DNA from: Streptomyces griseosporeus | GTDB taxonomy: Bacteria > Actinomycetota > Actinomycetes > Streptomycetales > Streptomycetaceae | DNA: 64,000 nt | Assembly (NCBI RefSeq): GCF_014656055.1 | Contig: NZ_BNBR01000007.1 | Location: 422,138-486,137, forward strand | Reading direction: 5' to 3' | Shown: positions 17,138 through 25,107 of the stretch, in pieces | Position numbering within the stretch: position 1 is the stretch's first letter | Layout of the letters: every line of letters begins with the position of its first letter | The notes under the pieces: model-generated | The model's input: only the letters and a program-made list of their open reading frames with translations | Told to the model about the DNA's origin: nothing | Databases searched by the model: none | Position numbers and translations under genes: made by a program

Positions 17138-17781
17138 CGACGCAGTATCGCTCCCCGGGGTGTCCCGGTGGCAACGACCGTGCTGCGCTCCGGTGCCGTC
17201 GGGACGGCGAAGACCCGCAGGAAGAACTGGGCGAGCGGGCCGATGCTCACGGCGTACAGCAGGGTGCCGACGCCGACGGTGCCGCCGAGGAGGAACCCGG
17301 TCGCCACGACGGCCACCTCCACCCCCGTCCGGATCAGCCGGATCGACCGGCCGGTACGCCGGTGCAGTCCGGTCATCAGCCCGTCACGCGGACCCGGGCC
17401 GAAACGCGCGGCGATGTACAGGCCGGTGGCCGCGCCGTTCAGCACCACACCGGCGACGAGCATCGGGACCCGCAGGGCGTAGTCGTGGGCGTCCGGGACC
17501 AGGGCGAGCGAGCCGTCCATGGCCAGGCCGATGACGAAGACGTTGGAGACGGTGCCGAGGCCGGGCCGCTGCCGCAGCGGGATCCACAGCAGCAGCACCG
17601 CCGCGCCCACCAGGATCAGCACCTCGCCGATGCTCAGGCCGGTGCGCTCGGCGAGGCCCTGGTGCAGCACGTTCCACGGCTCCAGGCCGAGGCCCGAGCG
17701 GACCAGCAGCGCGGAGCTGACCCCGTACAGCACGAGGCCCGTGTAGAGCTGGACCAGCCGCCGTACGACGTGGTCGGGCAT
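17134..17781 (-). CDS. YczE/YitT-like membrane protein
   Basis: A 215-aa protein with five or six hydrophobic segments. Features of the YczE/YyaS family are RLVQLYTGLVLYGVSSALLV, GLGLEPWNVLHQGLAE and RFGPGPRDGLMTGLHRRTG. It diverges from a MocR regulator gene, an arrangement often seen for YczE-like genes, so it is probably under control of that regulator. The start is set at ATG 17781 (MPDHVV). An ATG at 17832 would add 17 residues (232 aa) but crowds the intergenic promoter region. Transport substrate unknown. Confidence 0.8.
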   Translation of the reverse strand: MPDHVVRRLVQLYTGLVLYGVSSALLVRSGLGLEPWNVLHQGLAERTGLSIGEVLILVGAAVLLLWIPLRQRPGLGTVSNVFVIGLAMDGSLALVPDAHDYALRVPMLVAGVVLNGAATGLYIAARFGPGPRDGLMTGLHRRTGRSIRLIRTGVEVAVVATGFLLGGTVGVGTLLYAVSIGPLAQFFLRVFAVPTAPERSTVVATGTPRGAILRR

Positions 17782-17896
17782 CGAGAAACCGGACAAGGGT
17801 GCCCCCCGGATGGTGGTGGTGGCCTGACACATGTCACTCTGTGGCTTGGGGGGAATCCCCATCCATGGCCAATTCGGGGAAGGTGGACTGGTAATC

Positions 17897-19396
17897 ATGG
17901 CCCAGTGGACCTCTGCGGTGGGGGCAGCGCAGCTTGCCCGGCTGCTCACGTCGCAGCAGGACCGGCCCGCCGGCCCCGGCACCCGCCGGCCGCCCGCCTA
18001 CCGCGCCCTCGCCGACGGCATCCGGCTGCTGGTGCTGGAGGGACGTGTGCCGGTGGCCGCCCGGCTGCCCGCCGAGCGGGAACTGGCCCTCGCCCTGTCC
18101 GTCAGCCGGACGACCGTGGCCGCCGCCTACGAGGCGCTGCGCACCGAGGGCTTCCTGGAGTCCCGGCGCGGCGCCGGCAGCTGGACCGCCGTACCGGCCG
18201 GGAACCCGCTGCCCGCCCGGGGTCTGGAGCCGCTGCCGCCCGAGGCGCTCGGCTCGATGATCGACCTGGGGTGCGCCGCGCTGCCCGCGCCCGAGCCGTG
18301 GCTCACCCGTGCCGTGCGGGGCGCGCTGGAGGAGCTTCCGCCGTACGCGCACACGCACGGCGACTACCCGGCCGGTCTGCCCGCGCTGCGCCAGATGATC
18401 GCCGAGCGCTACACCGCCCGCGGCATCCCGACCATGCCCGAGCAGATCATGGTCACGACCGGCGCGATGGGCGCGATCGACGCCATCTGCCATCTCTTCG
18501 GCGGCCGGGGCGAGCGCATCGCCGTGGAGTCCCCGTCGTACGCCAACATCCTCCAGCTCATGAGGGAGGCGGGGGCGCGGCTGGTGCCGGTCGCGATGGC
18601 CGAGGGGCTGTCCGGCTGGGACCTGGACCGCTGGCGCCAGGTGCTGCGCGAGGCCGCGCCGCGCATCGCGTACGTCGTCGCCGACTTCCACAACCCCACC
18701 GGCGCCCTCGCCGACGAGGACCAGCGGCGGCGGCTGGTGGAGGCGGCCCGCTCGGCCGGGACGGTGCTGGTCGCCGACGAGACCATGAGCGAGCTGTGGC
18801 TGGACGACGACGTGCACATGCCGCGCCCGGTGTGCGGCTTCGACCCCGCCGGGTCCACGGTGATCACCGTCGGCTCGGCCAGCAAGGCCTTCTGGGCGGG
18901 GATGCGCATCGGCTGGGTGCGGGCGGCGCCGGACGTCATCCGCAGCCTGGTGGCCGCGCGCGCCTACGCCGACCTCGGCACGCCCGTCCTGGAGCAGCTC
19001 GCGGTCGCCTGGCTGTTCAGCACCGGCGGCTGGGAGCAGGCCGTGGAGCTGCGGCGCGCGCAGGCCCGGGAGAACCGGGACGCGCTGGTCGCCGCGGTCC
19101 GGCGCGAACTGCCCACCTGGGAGTTCGAGGTGCCCAAGGGCGGCCTGACGCTGTGGGTCCGCGCGGGCGGGCTGTCCGGCTCGCGTCTCGCCGAGGCGGG
19201 GGAGCGGGTGGGGGTCCGCGTCCCGTCCGGCCCGCGCTTCGGCGTCGACGGCGCCTTCGAGGGGTATGTGCGGCTGCCGTTCACCGTGGGCGGCGCGGTG
19301 GCGGAGGAGGCGGCGATCCGGCTGGCCTCGGCCGCGCGGATCGTGGAGAGCGGGGGGACGGTGGGGGCGGAGGGGCCGCGGACGTTCGTGGCGTGA
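17897..19396 (+). CDS. MocR-type GntR/aminotransferase regulator
   Basis: A 499-aa fusion. The N-terminal GntR winged HTH (about residues 45-105, LPAERELALALSVSRTTVAA) is joined to a fold-type I aminotransferase-like domain. The PLP lysine is Lys330 in GSASKAFWAG; DFHNPTG and the aromatic stack region are also intact, so PLP binding is expected. MocR proteins sense PLP, PLP adducts or amino acids. The ATG at 17897 follows GGGAAGGTGG. The divergent YczE-like gene is the obvious target. A short GGGGGGAATCCCC-like symmetry occurs in the shared promoter region. Confidence 0.88.
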   Translation: MAQWTSAVGAAQLARLLTSQQDRPAGPGTRRPPAYRALADGIRLLVLEGRVPVAARLPAERELALALSVSRTTVAAAYEALRTEGFLESRRGAGSWTAVPAGNPLPARGLEPLPPEALGSMIDLGCAALPAPEPWLTRAVRGALEELPPYAHTHGDYPAGLPALRQMIAERYTARGIPTMPEQIMVTTGAMGAIDAICHLFGGRGERIAVESPSYANILQLMREAGARLVPVAMAEGLSGWDLDRWRQVLREAAPRIAYVVADFHNPTGALADEDQRRRLVEAARSAGTVLVADETMSELWLDDDVHMPRPVCGFDPAGSTVITVGSASKAFWAGMRIGWVRAAPDVIRSLVAARAYADLGTPVLEQLAVAWLFSTGGWEQAVELRRAQARENRDALVAAVRRELPTWEFEVPKGGLTLWVRAGGLSGSRLAEAGERVGVRVPSGPRFGVDGAFEGYVRLPFTVGGAVAEEAAIRLASAARIVESGGTVGAEGPRTFVA

Positions 19397-19508
19397 GGGG
19401 CGGGTGCCGGCGCTCGGTCCGGGAGTGACGGCCGGGCGCCGGCCCTGAGGGGCGCGGGGCGTCTGCAGGGACGCCTCCGCCGTTGGAGGCTCGTGCCGTT
19501 GCGGCCGT

Positions 19509-21080
19509 CTAGGAGGTCGCCTCCGCCGCCGCAGCCTCCGCCGGGACCGGCACCGTCTCGCCGTCCGCGGGTGTCGTGCGCGGCGGCAGCAGGTCGAGTA
19601 CGGCCTGACGGTGCGCGTCGCTGGTCGCGTCGTCGTAGGGGTCCGGGGTGGCCGGCACCTGCAGGCGGTGCACGGGACCGGCGCCCAGGCGCGCGTACCC
19701 GCGCCCCGGCGGCACCTGCGCCACCGGCGTCGTCTGCGGACGCGCACCCAGGACGGCCTCCAGCTGCTCCCCGGTGGCCGGGCCGAGCACGACACGCGCG
19801 CGCGTGTGCTGCCGTACCGCGTCGCTCAGGGCGTCCGCGCTGTCGAACTGGTCGGCCACCACGACGGTGACGCTCGCCGCGCGGCCGTGCCGCAGCGGCA
19901 CCTGGAGCAGCGCCTGCGGGTCCTTGCGGCCGTCGGCGGCGGCGAGGTGCGTGAACGCGCTCGGCCGGTCGAGGAGGATCCACAGCGGCCGCCTGGTGTC
20001 CTCCGGCGGCGCCTCGCCCTCCTGCCGGGCCCGGTTCGCCGCGACGAGCCGGCGCTCGGTCTCGGTGGCGGCCCACTCCAGGCTCGCCAGCGCCCCCGCC
20101 AGCCCGCACTCGACGGCCAGCACGCCGTCCCGGCCGGTCAGGCAGGCGTAGTCGCCGGTGCCGCTGCCGTCCACGACGAGGACGTCGCCGTGCTGGAGGG
20201 CCTGGAGCGCGATGGAGCGCAGCAGGGTGGAGGTGCCGCTGCCCGGCTGGCCGATGGCCAGCAGGTGCGGCTCGGTGGAGCGGACGCCGGTGCGCCAGAC
20301 GACCGGCGGGACGTCGCGCTGCGCGTCGCCGTAGCCGAGCGGGAGCGTGCGCTGGACCTGGAGCGGGTCGGTGAAGCCGAGGACCGTCTCGCCCGGCGCG
20401 GTGACGAACCGCTGGGCGGCGATGTCGGTGGGCAGCGGGGCGAGCACCGTGACGGTCAGCTCGTTGCCCTCCTCGTCCCACGCGAAGTGGTACTCCCTGC
20501 CGCGGCCCGCCTTGGCGGTGAGCAGCTGCTCGATCCGCGCGCGGGCCTCCGGCTCGCCGTCGGGGAAGTAGGCGGGGTACCGGATCAGCAGATGGCAGAC
20601 GCGGCCCGTGTCGTCGAACTCGTACGACGGGAAGGCCTTGTCCCACTCGCCGCCGTGCCCGTACAGCGGAGCGGGGTCCTCCGCCGCGGAGAAGTACGGC
20701 ACGAGCGCCTCGTACAGCGCCCGCAGGCGCTGGGTCTGGGACTCGTCGGGTCCCTCGGGGGCGGGCGGGGTGCGGTCCCGGCCCTGCCAGGCCGCCGCCG
20801 CCATCAGGCTGATGACGGCGAGCAGCGGGCCGTACGGCACCAGGGCCACAACCAGGATCACCGACGCCACCAGGAACAGCAGCGGTCCGCGCCGGTCCTT
20901 GGGGGTGTCGGCCCACCTGCGCCGCCCGGCCGAGGCCAGCCGGCGCAGTCCGCGGGTGATCGTGATCAGCGGATGGAGGACGTCGGTGGCGCTGTCGGCC
21001 GCCGTCCGGGCCAGCTCCCGGCTCCGGGCGATCTGCGCGCTGCCTGTGCTCAGGATGCGGGGGAGGGGGCGCCGGGCCAC
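19509..21080 (-). CDS. FtsK/SpoIIIE-like ATPase with degenerate P-loop
   Basis: A 523-aa membrane-anchored protein. Two hydrophobic segments occur at about residues 65-95, then a FtsK/Tra-like ATPase domain. The Walker A position reads GQPGSGTSTLL (residues about 277-287), where the catalytic Lys is replaced by Thr283. A Walker B-like LWILLDRPSAF follows, and a VVVADQFDSAD motif. It resembles plasmid-derived transfer proteins and conserved Streptomyces chromosomal FtsK-like proteins. The lost Lys suggests it no longer hydrolyses ATP in the usual way. GTG start at 21080. It is followed upstream, 40 bases away, by a 64-aa membrane protein gene, forming an operon. Confidence 0.8.
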   Translation of the reverse strand: MARRPLPRILSTGSAQIARSRELARTAADSATDVLHPLITITRGLRRLASAGRRRWADTPKDRRGPLLFLVASVILVVALVPYGPLLAVISLMAAAAWQGRDRTPPAPEGPDESQTQRLRALYEALVPYFSAAEDPAPLYGHGGEWDKAFPSYEFDDTGRVCHLLIRYPAYFPDGEPEARARIEQLLTAKAGRGREYHFAWDEEGNELTVTVLAPLPTDIAAQRFVTAPGETVLGFTDPLQVQRTLPLGYGDAQRDVPPVVWRTGVRSTEPHLLAIGQPGSGTSTLLRSIALQALQHGDVLVVDGSGTGDYACLTGRDGVLAVECGLAGALASLEWAATETERRLVAANRARQEGEAPPEDTRRPLWILLDRPSAFTHLAAADGRKDPQALLQVPLRHGRAASVTVVVADQFDSADALSDAVRQHTRARVVLGPATGEQLEAVLGARPQTTPVAQVPPGRGYARLGAGPVHRLQVPATPDPYDDATSDAHRQAVLDLLPPRTTPADGETVPVPAEAAAAEATS

Positions 21081-21120
21081 GTGACTCTCCTGTGGGTGCG
21101 TACGGACGGGAGGGGCGGCG

Positions 21121-21315
21121 TCAGAACTTGATGCCGCCGAGGAGGCTGGCCAGGCTCTCTCCGCCGGCCTTGATGCTCGGGGCGATGGCCGTGCTCGCGA
21201 GGTAGAACCCGAACAGGGCCGAGATCATTGCGTGCGACGCCTTCAGCCCGTCCTTGCGGAAGAAGATGAACACGACGATGCCGAGCAGGACGACGCCTGA
21301 GATGGACAGGATCAT
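21121..21315 (-). CDS. 64-aa membrane protein, partner of the FtsK-like ATPase
   Basis: A 64-aa protein with an N-terminal hydrophobic helix (ILSISGVVLLGIVVFIFF) and a second, amphipathic to hydrophobic, segment (MISALFGFYLASTAI). AGGAGAG stands just before the ATG at 21315. It is upstream of, and codirectional with, the FtsK-like gene (gap 40 bases). Small membrane proteins of this kind accompany Tra/Spd-like ATPases on Streptomyces plasmids; a scaffold or anchor role is inference only. Confidence 0.75.
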   Translation of the reverse strand: MILSISGVVLLGIVVFIFFRKDGLKASHAMISALFGFYLASTAIAPSIKAGGESLASLLGGIKF

Positions 21316-21580
21316 TGGGGCTCTCCTGGTGTTCGGTGGGGACAGTCACCATGAGTACTTCCAGGATCACAGCATGTATCCATACGATAAAAGGTGCAAA
21401 TGGGGGAAATTCCCAGCATTTCCCCCGGACGGCGGAAGCTCTGTTCGCCCGCCTGAGCTGCGGTGTTGCGTCGAACGGGTCTCGTGGTGATCTCTGCCTC
21501 CGGCGGGCCCGCTCATGTGCCCGCCGAGCCAGTACCCTGGCGATTCACCTGAACGGCTGCAACGAGAGGCGGTCCCGCCG

Positions 21581-21973
21581 ATGACTGAAGCGCCCGACCC
21601 CGAGGTCGTGGAGCTGGCGACCAAGATCTTCGATCTGGCCCGGCGGGGCCAGACCGAGGCGCTCGTGGCGTACGTCGACGCGGGCGTCCCGGCCGGTCTC
21701 ACCAACGACCGCGGCGACTCCCTGGTGATGCTCGCCGCCTACCACGGCCACGCGGACGCGGTCCGCGCCCTGCTGGACCGCGGCGCCGAGGCCGACCGGC
21801 CCAACGACCGAGGCCAGACCCCGCTCGCCGGTGCCGTCTTCAAGGGCGAGACCGAGGTGATCCGGGCCCTGCTGGAGGGCGGCGCCGACCCGCACGCCGG
21901 CACACCGTCGGCGGTGGACACAGCGCGCATGTTCGGCAAGACGGACCTGCTCAAGATGTTCGGCGCGGAGTGA
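21581..21973 (+). CDS. Ankyrin-repeat protein
   Basis: A 130-aa cytosolic protein made of about three ankyrin repeats: ATKIFDLARRGQTEALVAYV, GDSLVMLAAYHGHADAVRAL and GQTPLAGAVFKGETEVIRAL, with Gly-Ala-Asp turn motifs. The repeats fill nearly the whole protein, so it is likely a binding adaptor. The ATG at 21581 follows GAGAGGCGG; the in-frame start at 21515 would add an unconserved tail. The partner is unknown. It diverges from the FtsK-like operon across an unusually A/T-rich 265-bp gap (about 21370-21420 is the richest part). Confidence 0.88.
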   Translation: MTEAPDPEVVELATKIFDLARRGQTEALVAYVDAGVPAGLTNDRGDSLVMLAAYHGHADAVRALLDRGAEADRPNDRGQTPLAGAVFKGETEVIRALLEGGADPHAGTPSAVDTARMFGKTDLLKMFGAE

Positions 21974-22089
21974 CGACAGCCGCGCTGAGCAGGTAGAACA
22001 CTGTCACTGACCACGTAGGACAGCACAGACGGGGGAGGCGGTACGGGGCCGCCGGAAATTTCGGTCGCGGTGGGCGGAACCGCCGGGTC

Positions 22090-22105
22090 ATCATGACGTC
22101 GTGAT
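22090..22105. promoter_or_regulatory. Palindromic element upstream of the leader ORF
   Basis: ATCATGACGTCGTGAT is a 16-base near-perfect palindrome (14 of 16 positions symmetric). It is located 96 bases before the 19-codon ORF. A second small symmetrical sequence, CGGAAATTTCGG-like, lies at about 22053-22064. Either could be an operator. Confidence 0.3.
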
Positions 22106-22200
22106 TCACGGACGCGATGGCCGGGCAGGTGTTGTCGCACCTGCCGCACCGCGCGGGCCGTGATCGGTCCGCACGGGCCACAGACGAGAGGCAGAGGAAG

Positions 22201-22260
22201 ATGGTCTACAGCAAGCAGGAAACGGCGGGCGCCCCGGCGTGTTGCGGCGCGACCAGGTAG
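22201..22260 (+). CDS. 19-aa leader-like small ORF upstream of the HEAT gene
   Basis: ATG at 22201, 19 codons, TAG at 22258-22260. The peptide reads MVYSKQETAGAPACCGATR. A purine-rich ribosome-binding sequence (GAGAGGCAGAGGAAG) ends directly before the ATG, unlike random short frames. The next gene begins 45 bases after its stop. The Cys-Cys-Gly end is reminiscent of cysteine-containing leader peptides. It could be an attenuator or a small functional peptide; the coding call rests on ribosome-site strength and position only. Confidence 0.5.
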   Translation: MVYSKQETAGAPACCGATR

Positions 22261-22305
22261 TGCACGGTCCCGGTTGCGTCGACGCTTGATGTGAGGCTGT
22301 TTCCC

Positions 22306-23724
22306 ATGTTCGATCCGGTCATAGCGCCCAGCGGTACCCTGCTCGGCCTCCTCCAGAGGGGCCGGGGCGACGGTACGCTCCACGCGCTCACCGCCCCGCG
22401 CGCCGAGGCGCTCGCGGCCCTGAACCACTGCGTGCTGCGTGATCCCCGCCACGACTGGCAGGTGGAGAACCGCTCCCTCTACTACGCCCGACTCTTCCTC
22501 GACCTGAACGGCGAGCTGGACGAGATCGAGGCCCACCTCTTCGACGTCGAGGACGTCTTCGACACCGAGGAGTCCCGCACCGGCCTCGCCCTGGCCGTGC
22601 TCGGACACCTCGCCTCCTACGGCCGCCGCGACGCCCTGGAGCTGCTGCGCCGGTACGCGGCCTCCGGCTCCAACTGGGCCTGGGCCCTCGACGAACTCGC
22701 CCTGCGCGACGACGACGCCGGGCTGCGCGCCCTGGCCGCACCCGTCCTCGCGCGGTTCGCCACCGACGCCGAGGGCGAGGCGGAACTCGCCACCGCCGTC
22801 CGCGACGCCTTCGAACCTCGCCCCTGGCGGCTGTGGGCGGAGGACCCGCGCGAATACATTTCCGCACGCGTGCGTGCCGCCCACGAGACCGGCTGCTTCG
22901 ACCGATGGCAGCGGCAGATGCGGCCCTCCGGGCCACGCCCCGGCTGGAGCGTCCAGGCGGTCTTCGACTGGGCCCAGCAGGGCCTGGACCGCGGCGCCGC
23001 GCTGCACGTGCCCGCCGCCCGCTGCCTCGGCGCCGTCGCCGGCCCCGAGGACCGGCCCGAGATCGTCCGGGCGGCCCGGCAGGGCGGCGACGGCGCCCGC
23101 TGCACCGCGCTGCGCTACCTCGCCGACGGCAACGATCCCGACGCCCTCGATCTGATCGAGGGCGCCGTCACCGACGGCTCGGCCGTCGTCGTGGAGGCCG
23201 CCGTCGACGCGTTCGAACGCATGCGCAGTATCGCGGCCGTCGAGCGGGCCCGCGGCTGGGCCGGCCGGCCCGACCCGCTCGGTGCCGCCGCCGGACGCGT
23301 GCTCGCCTGCCGGGGCGGCGCCCAGGACCGCGAGCTGGTCCTCGGCGCCCTGCGCGAGGCCGTCCGCGGTGAGGGCTGCGACGCGCCGACACTGTGGACC
23401 CTCGTCGACGGCACCGGACGCCTCGGCATCGCCTGCGCCGCCCCCGTCCTGCGCCATGTCTACCGCGAGACCGCCTCGTCCCATCTGCGCGGCCGCTGCG
23501 CCCGGGCGCTCGCGGCCACCGACCCCTCCTTCGCCACGGGCTTCGCCGTCGAGTGCCTGTGGGACTGCGAGGAGACCACCCGCGAACTCGCCGCCCGGCA
23601 CGCCGAGACCGGTGACGCCCGGGTCGTCGAACGCCTGCGCCGCCTCGCCGCCGACCCCGCCGAGGAGGCCGAGGTCCAGACGGCGGTGCGCAGCCGGATC
23701 GGAACGGACCCCGCCGCCATGTGA
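22306..23724 (+). CDS. HEAT-repeat protein
   Basis: A 472-aa soluble protein, all-helical with repeated 30-residue units (for example ALGSVAGP-type, IVRAARQGGDGARCTALRYL, DALDLIEGAVTDGSAVVVEA, VVERLRRLAADPAEEAEV), as in HEAT/PBS-lyase repeat scaffolds. The ATG at 22306 follows GTGAGG; a GTG at 22291 would add five residues. No catalytic motif was found. It is preceded by the 19-codon ORF and followed by a hairpin terminator. Confidence 0.82.
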   Translation: MFDPVIAPSGTLLGLLQRGRGDGTLHALTAPRAEALAALNHCVLRDPRHDWQVENRSLYYARLFLDLNGELDEIEAHLFDVEDVFDTEESRTGLALAVLGHLASYGRRDALELLRRYAASGSNWAWALDELALRDDDAGLRALAAPVLARFATDAEGEAELATAVRDAFEPRPWRLWAEDPREYISARVRAAHETGCFDRWQRQMRPSGPRPGWSVQAVFDWAQQGLDRGAALHVPAARCLGAVAGPEDRPEIVRAARQGGDGARCTALRYLADGNDPDALDLIEGAVTDGSAVVVEAAVDAFERMRSIAAVERARGWAGRPDPLGAAAGRVLACRGGAQDRELVLGALREAVRGEGCDAPTLWTLVDGTGRLGIACAAPVLRHVYRETASSHLRGRCARALAATDPSFATGFAVECLWDCEETTRELAARHAETGDARVVERLRRLAADPAEEAEVQTAVRSRIGTDPAAM

Positions 23725-23775
23725 CCGCCCCCTCCGCCGCCCGGGCTCCGTCGCGCCCCGGGTGAACGCGCGGTG

Positions 23776-23818
23776 ACCGGCGGGCCGGGCGCGCGTGGAC
23801 ACCGTCCGGCCCGCCGGT
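23776..23818 (+). terminator. Terminator after the HEAT-repeat gene
   Basis: A 13-bp perfect inverted repeat, 23776-23788 (ACCGGCGGGCCGG) and 23806-23818 (CCGGCCCGCCGGT), has a 17-base loop and sits 52 bases past the HEAT-gene stop. Confidence 0.6.
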
Positions 23819-23906
23819 GCGGCCGCGGCACGCTCATGGGACGTTCCTCGCGCGGACGGATCCACCTTTACGCGGCCGCGTCCAGTACGGCGACAACCCC
23901 CGTACG

Positions 23907-24234
23907 CGTGTCGTCGTCGTGACCGAATCCTTTCCCCCGACGTGAACGGCGTGGCCCAATGCGCGCGCTCCGGACCACCCGGCACCTCGTGAACCGTGGC
24001 ATGCGGGAGGCCGTCTCGCTCTGAGCGCGGCCCCTTCGCGCTGCCCGAGGTCGTCGGCTCCGCCGGGGTCTCCGCGACGGACTGAGGCGAGGCGTTCGCC
24101 CGCGTCGTGCGGACGCTGCTCGTGCGTCCCTTGCGGGAGCGGCGGGAGACGGCACGCGCGCGTGCGGAGTGCTTCGGCTGGGACGCGGCGGTGGACGCTT
24201 TCCACGCCGCGCACGACGCGGCCGCCCGGGCGCC
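23907..24234 (+). pseudogene. Remnant of a glycosyltransferase family 1/4 gene
   Basis: Two fragments of a GT-B glycosyltransferase (mannosyltransferase-like) survive. The N-terminal fragment reads RVVVVTESFPP, then after a one-base loss in a C-run at 23934-23938 it continues DVNGVAQCA. After a second shift near 23965 it reads LRTTRHLVNRGMREAV. The C-terminal fragment starts at 24032 with PFALPEVVGSAGVSATD, meets an in-frame TGA at 24083-24085, and continues GEAFARVVRTLLVRPLRERR to ECFGWDAAVDAFHAAHD. Everything between (over 250 codons in an intact family member) is deleted. It lies between the HEAT terminator and the end of pxpC. This explains an otherwise empty 500-bp gap. Confidence 0.8.
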
Positions 24235-25107
24235 TCAGCGGCGCCGTACCGCCACGAACCGCAGCGGGGTGCCCGGCAGTGCCTGGGCCGCGGAGGGGAG
24301 GTCGGCCGGGCGGACCACGCCGATCACCGGGTAGCCGCCGGTGGTCGGGTGGTCGGCGAGGAAGACGACCGGCCTGCCGTCGGGCGGCACCTGGACCGCG
24401 CCCAGCACCATGCCCTCGCTGGGGAGTTCGCCCGCGCGGGCCCGCTCCAGCGCCGGGCCCTCGGTGCGCAGGCCGATGCGGTTGCTCGCGGCGGAGACGC
24501 GGTACGCGCGCGTGGTGAGCGTCCGCAGGGCGTCCGGCGTGAACCAGTCGTCGCGGGGGCCGAGGGTGATCCGCAGGACCAGCTCGGCCGGGGGGCCCGG
24601 CTGCGGGGCGACGTCCACACGCGCGTGCGGGCCGGCCCCCGGCTGCCCCAGCGGCAGCACCGCGCCGTCGGTGAGCGGTGCCGGGCCGAGCCCCGACAGC
24701 AGGTCGGAGGAGCGGCTGCCGAGGACCGGCTCGCCACCGATGCCCCCGTGGACGGCGACATAGCTGCGGACGCCGCCGACGGCCGCCCCGGCCTCCAGCA
24801 CGGCCCCGGCGGGCACCCGCACCGGCGCGCCCCAGGCCACCGGCCGGCCGTCCACGGTGACCGGGCAGGGCGCGCCCGTCACCGCCATGGTGACCGTCGA
24901 ACGCGGCCGTACGGCACAGCCGTTGAGGGTGGTCTCCAGGACCGCCGCTCCGGCCGGGTTGCCGACCAGCCGGTTGGCGAGCGCCGCCGCCGGGGCGTCC
25001 AGCGCCCCCGAGCGCGGCACCCCGAGGTGCGCGTAGCCGGGGCGGCCCCGGTCCTGCACGGTGGTCAGCGCCCCGGCCCGCACGACGGCGAGCGCCCGGT
25101 CGGTCAC
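24235..25107 (-). CDS. pxpC: 5-oxoprolinase subunit C (KipA / biotin-dependent carboxyltransferase family)
   Basis: A 290-aa protein with family motifs: VVRAGALTTVQDRGRPGYAH at the start, GVPRSGALDAPA, YVAVHGGIGGEPVLGSRS, SNRIGLRTEGPAL, MVLGAVQVPPDGRPVVFLAD and HPTTGGYPVIGVV. With PxpA and PxpB it cleaves 5-oxo-L-proline to L-glutamate with ATP. GTG start at 25107, overlapping the pxpB stop (4 bases). It is the last gene of the operon; the pseudogene remnant runs up to its 3' end from the other side. Confidence 0.93.
   Translation of the reverse strand: MTDRALAVVRAGALTTVQDRGRPGYAHLGVPRSGALDAPAAALANRLVGNPAGAAVLETTLNGCAVRPRSTVTMAVTGAPCPVTVDGRPVAWGAPVRVPAGAVLEAGAAVGGVRSYVAVHGGIGGEPVLGSRSSDLLSGLGPAPLTDGAVLPLGQPGAGPHARVDVAPQPGPPAELVLRITLGPRDDWFTPDALRTLTTRAYRVSAASNRIGLRTEGPALERARAGELPSEGMVLGAVQVPPDGRPVVFLADHPTTGGYPVIGVVRPADLPSAAQALPGTPLRFVAVRRR

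Noticed and set aside
14870..17482. An 870-codon frame on the plus strand
   Set aside because: It covers the minus-strand MFS and GDPD genes and reads as His/Gln/Arg-rich low-complexity sequence.
24107..24334. 75-codon plus-strand frame
   Set aside because: Part of it is the C-terminal piece of the glycosyltransferase remnant; the rest is antisense to pxpC. It is a pseudogene fragment, not a small gene.
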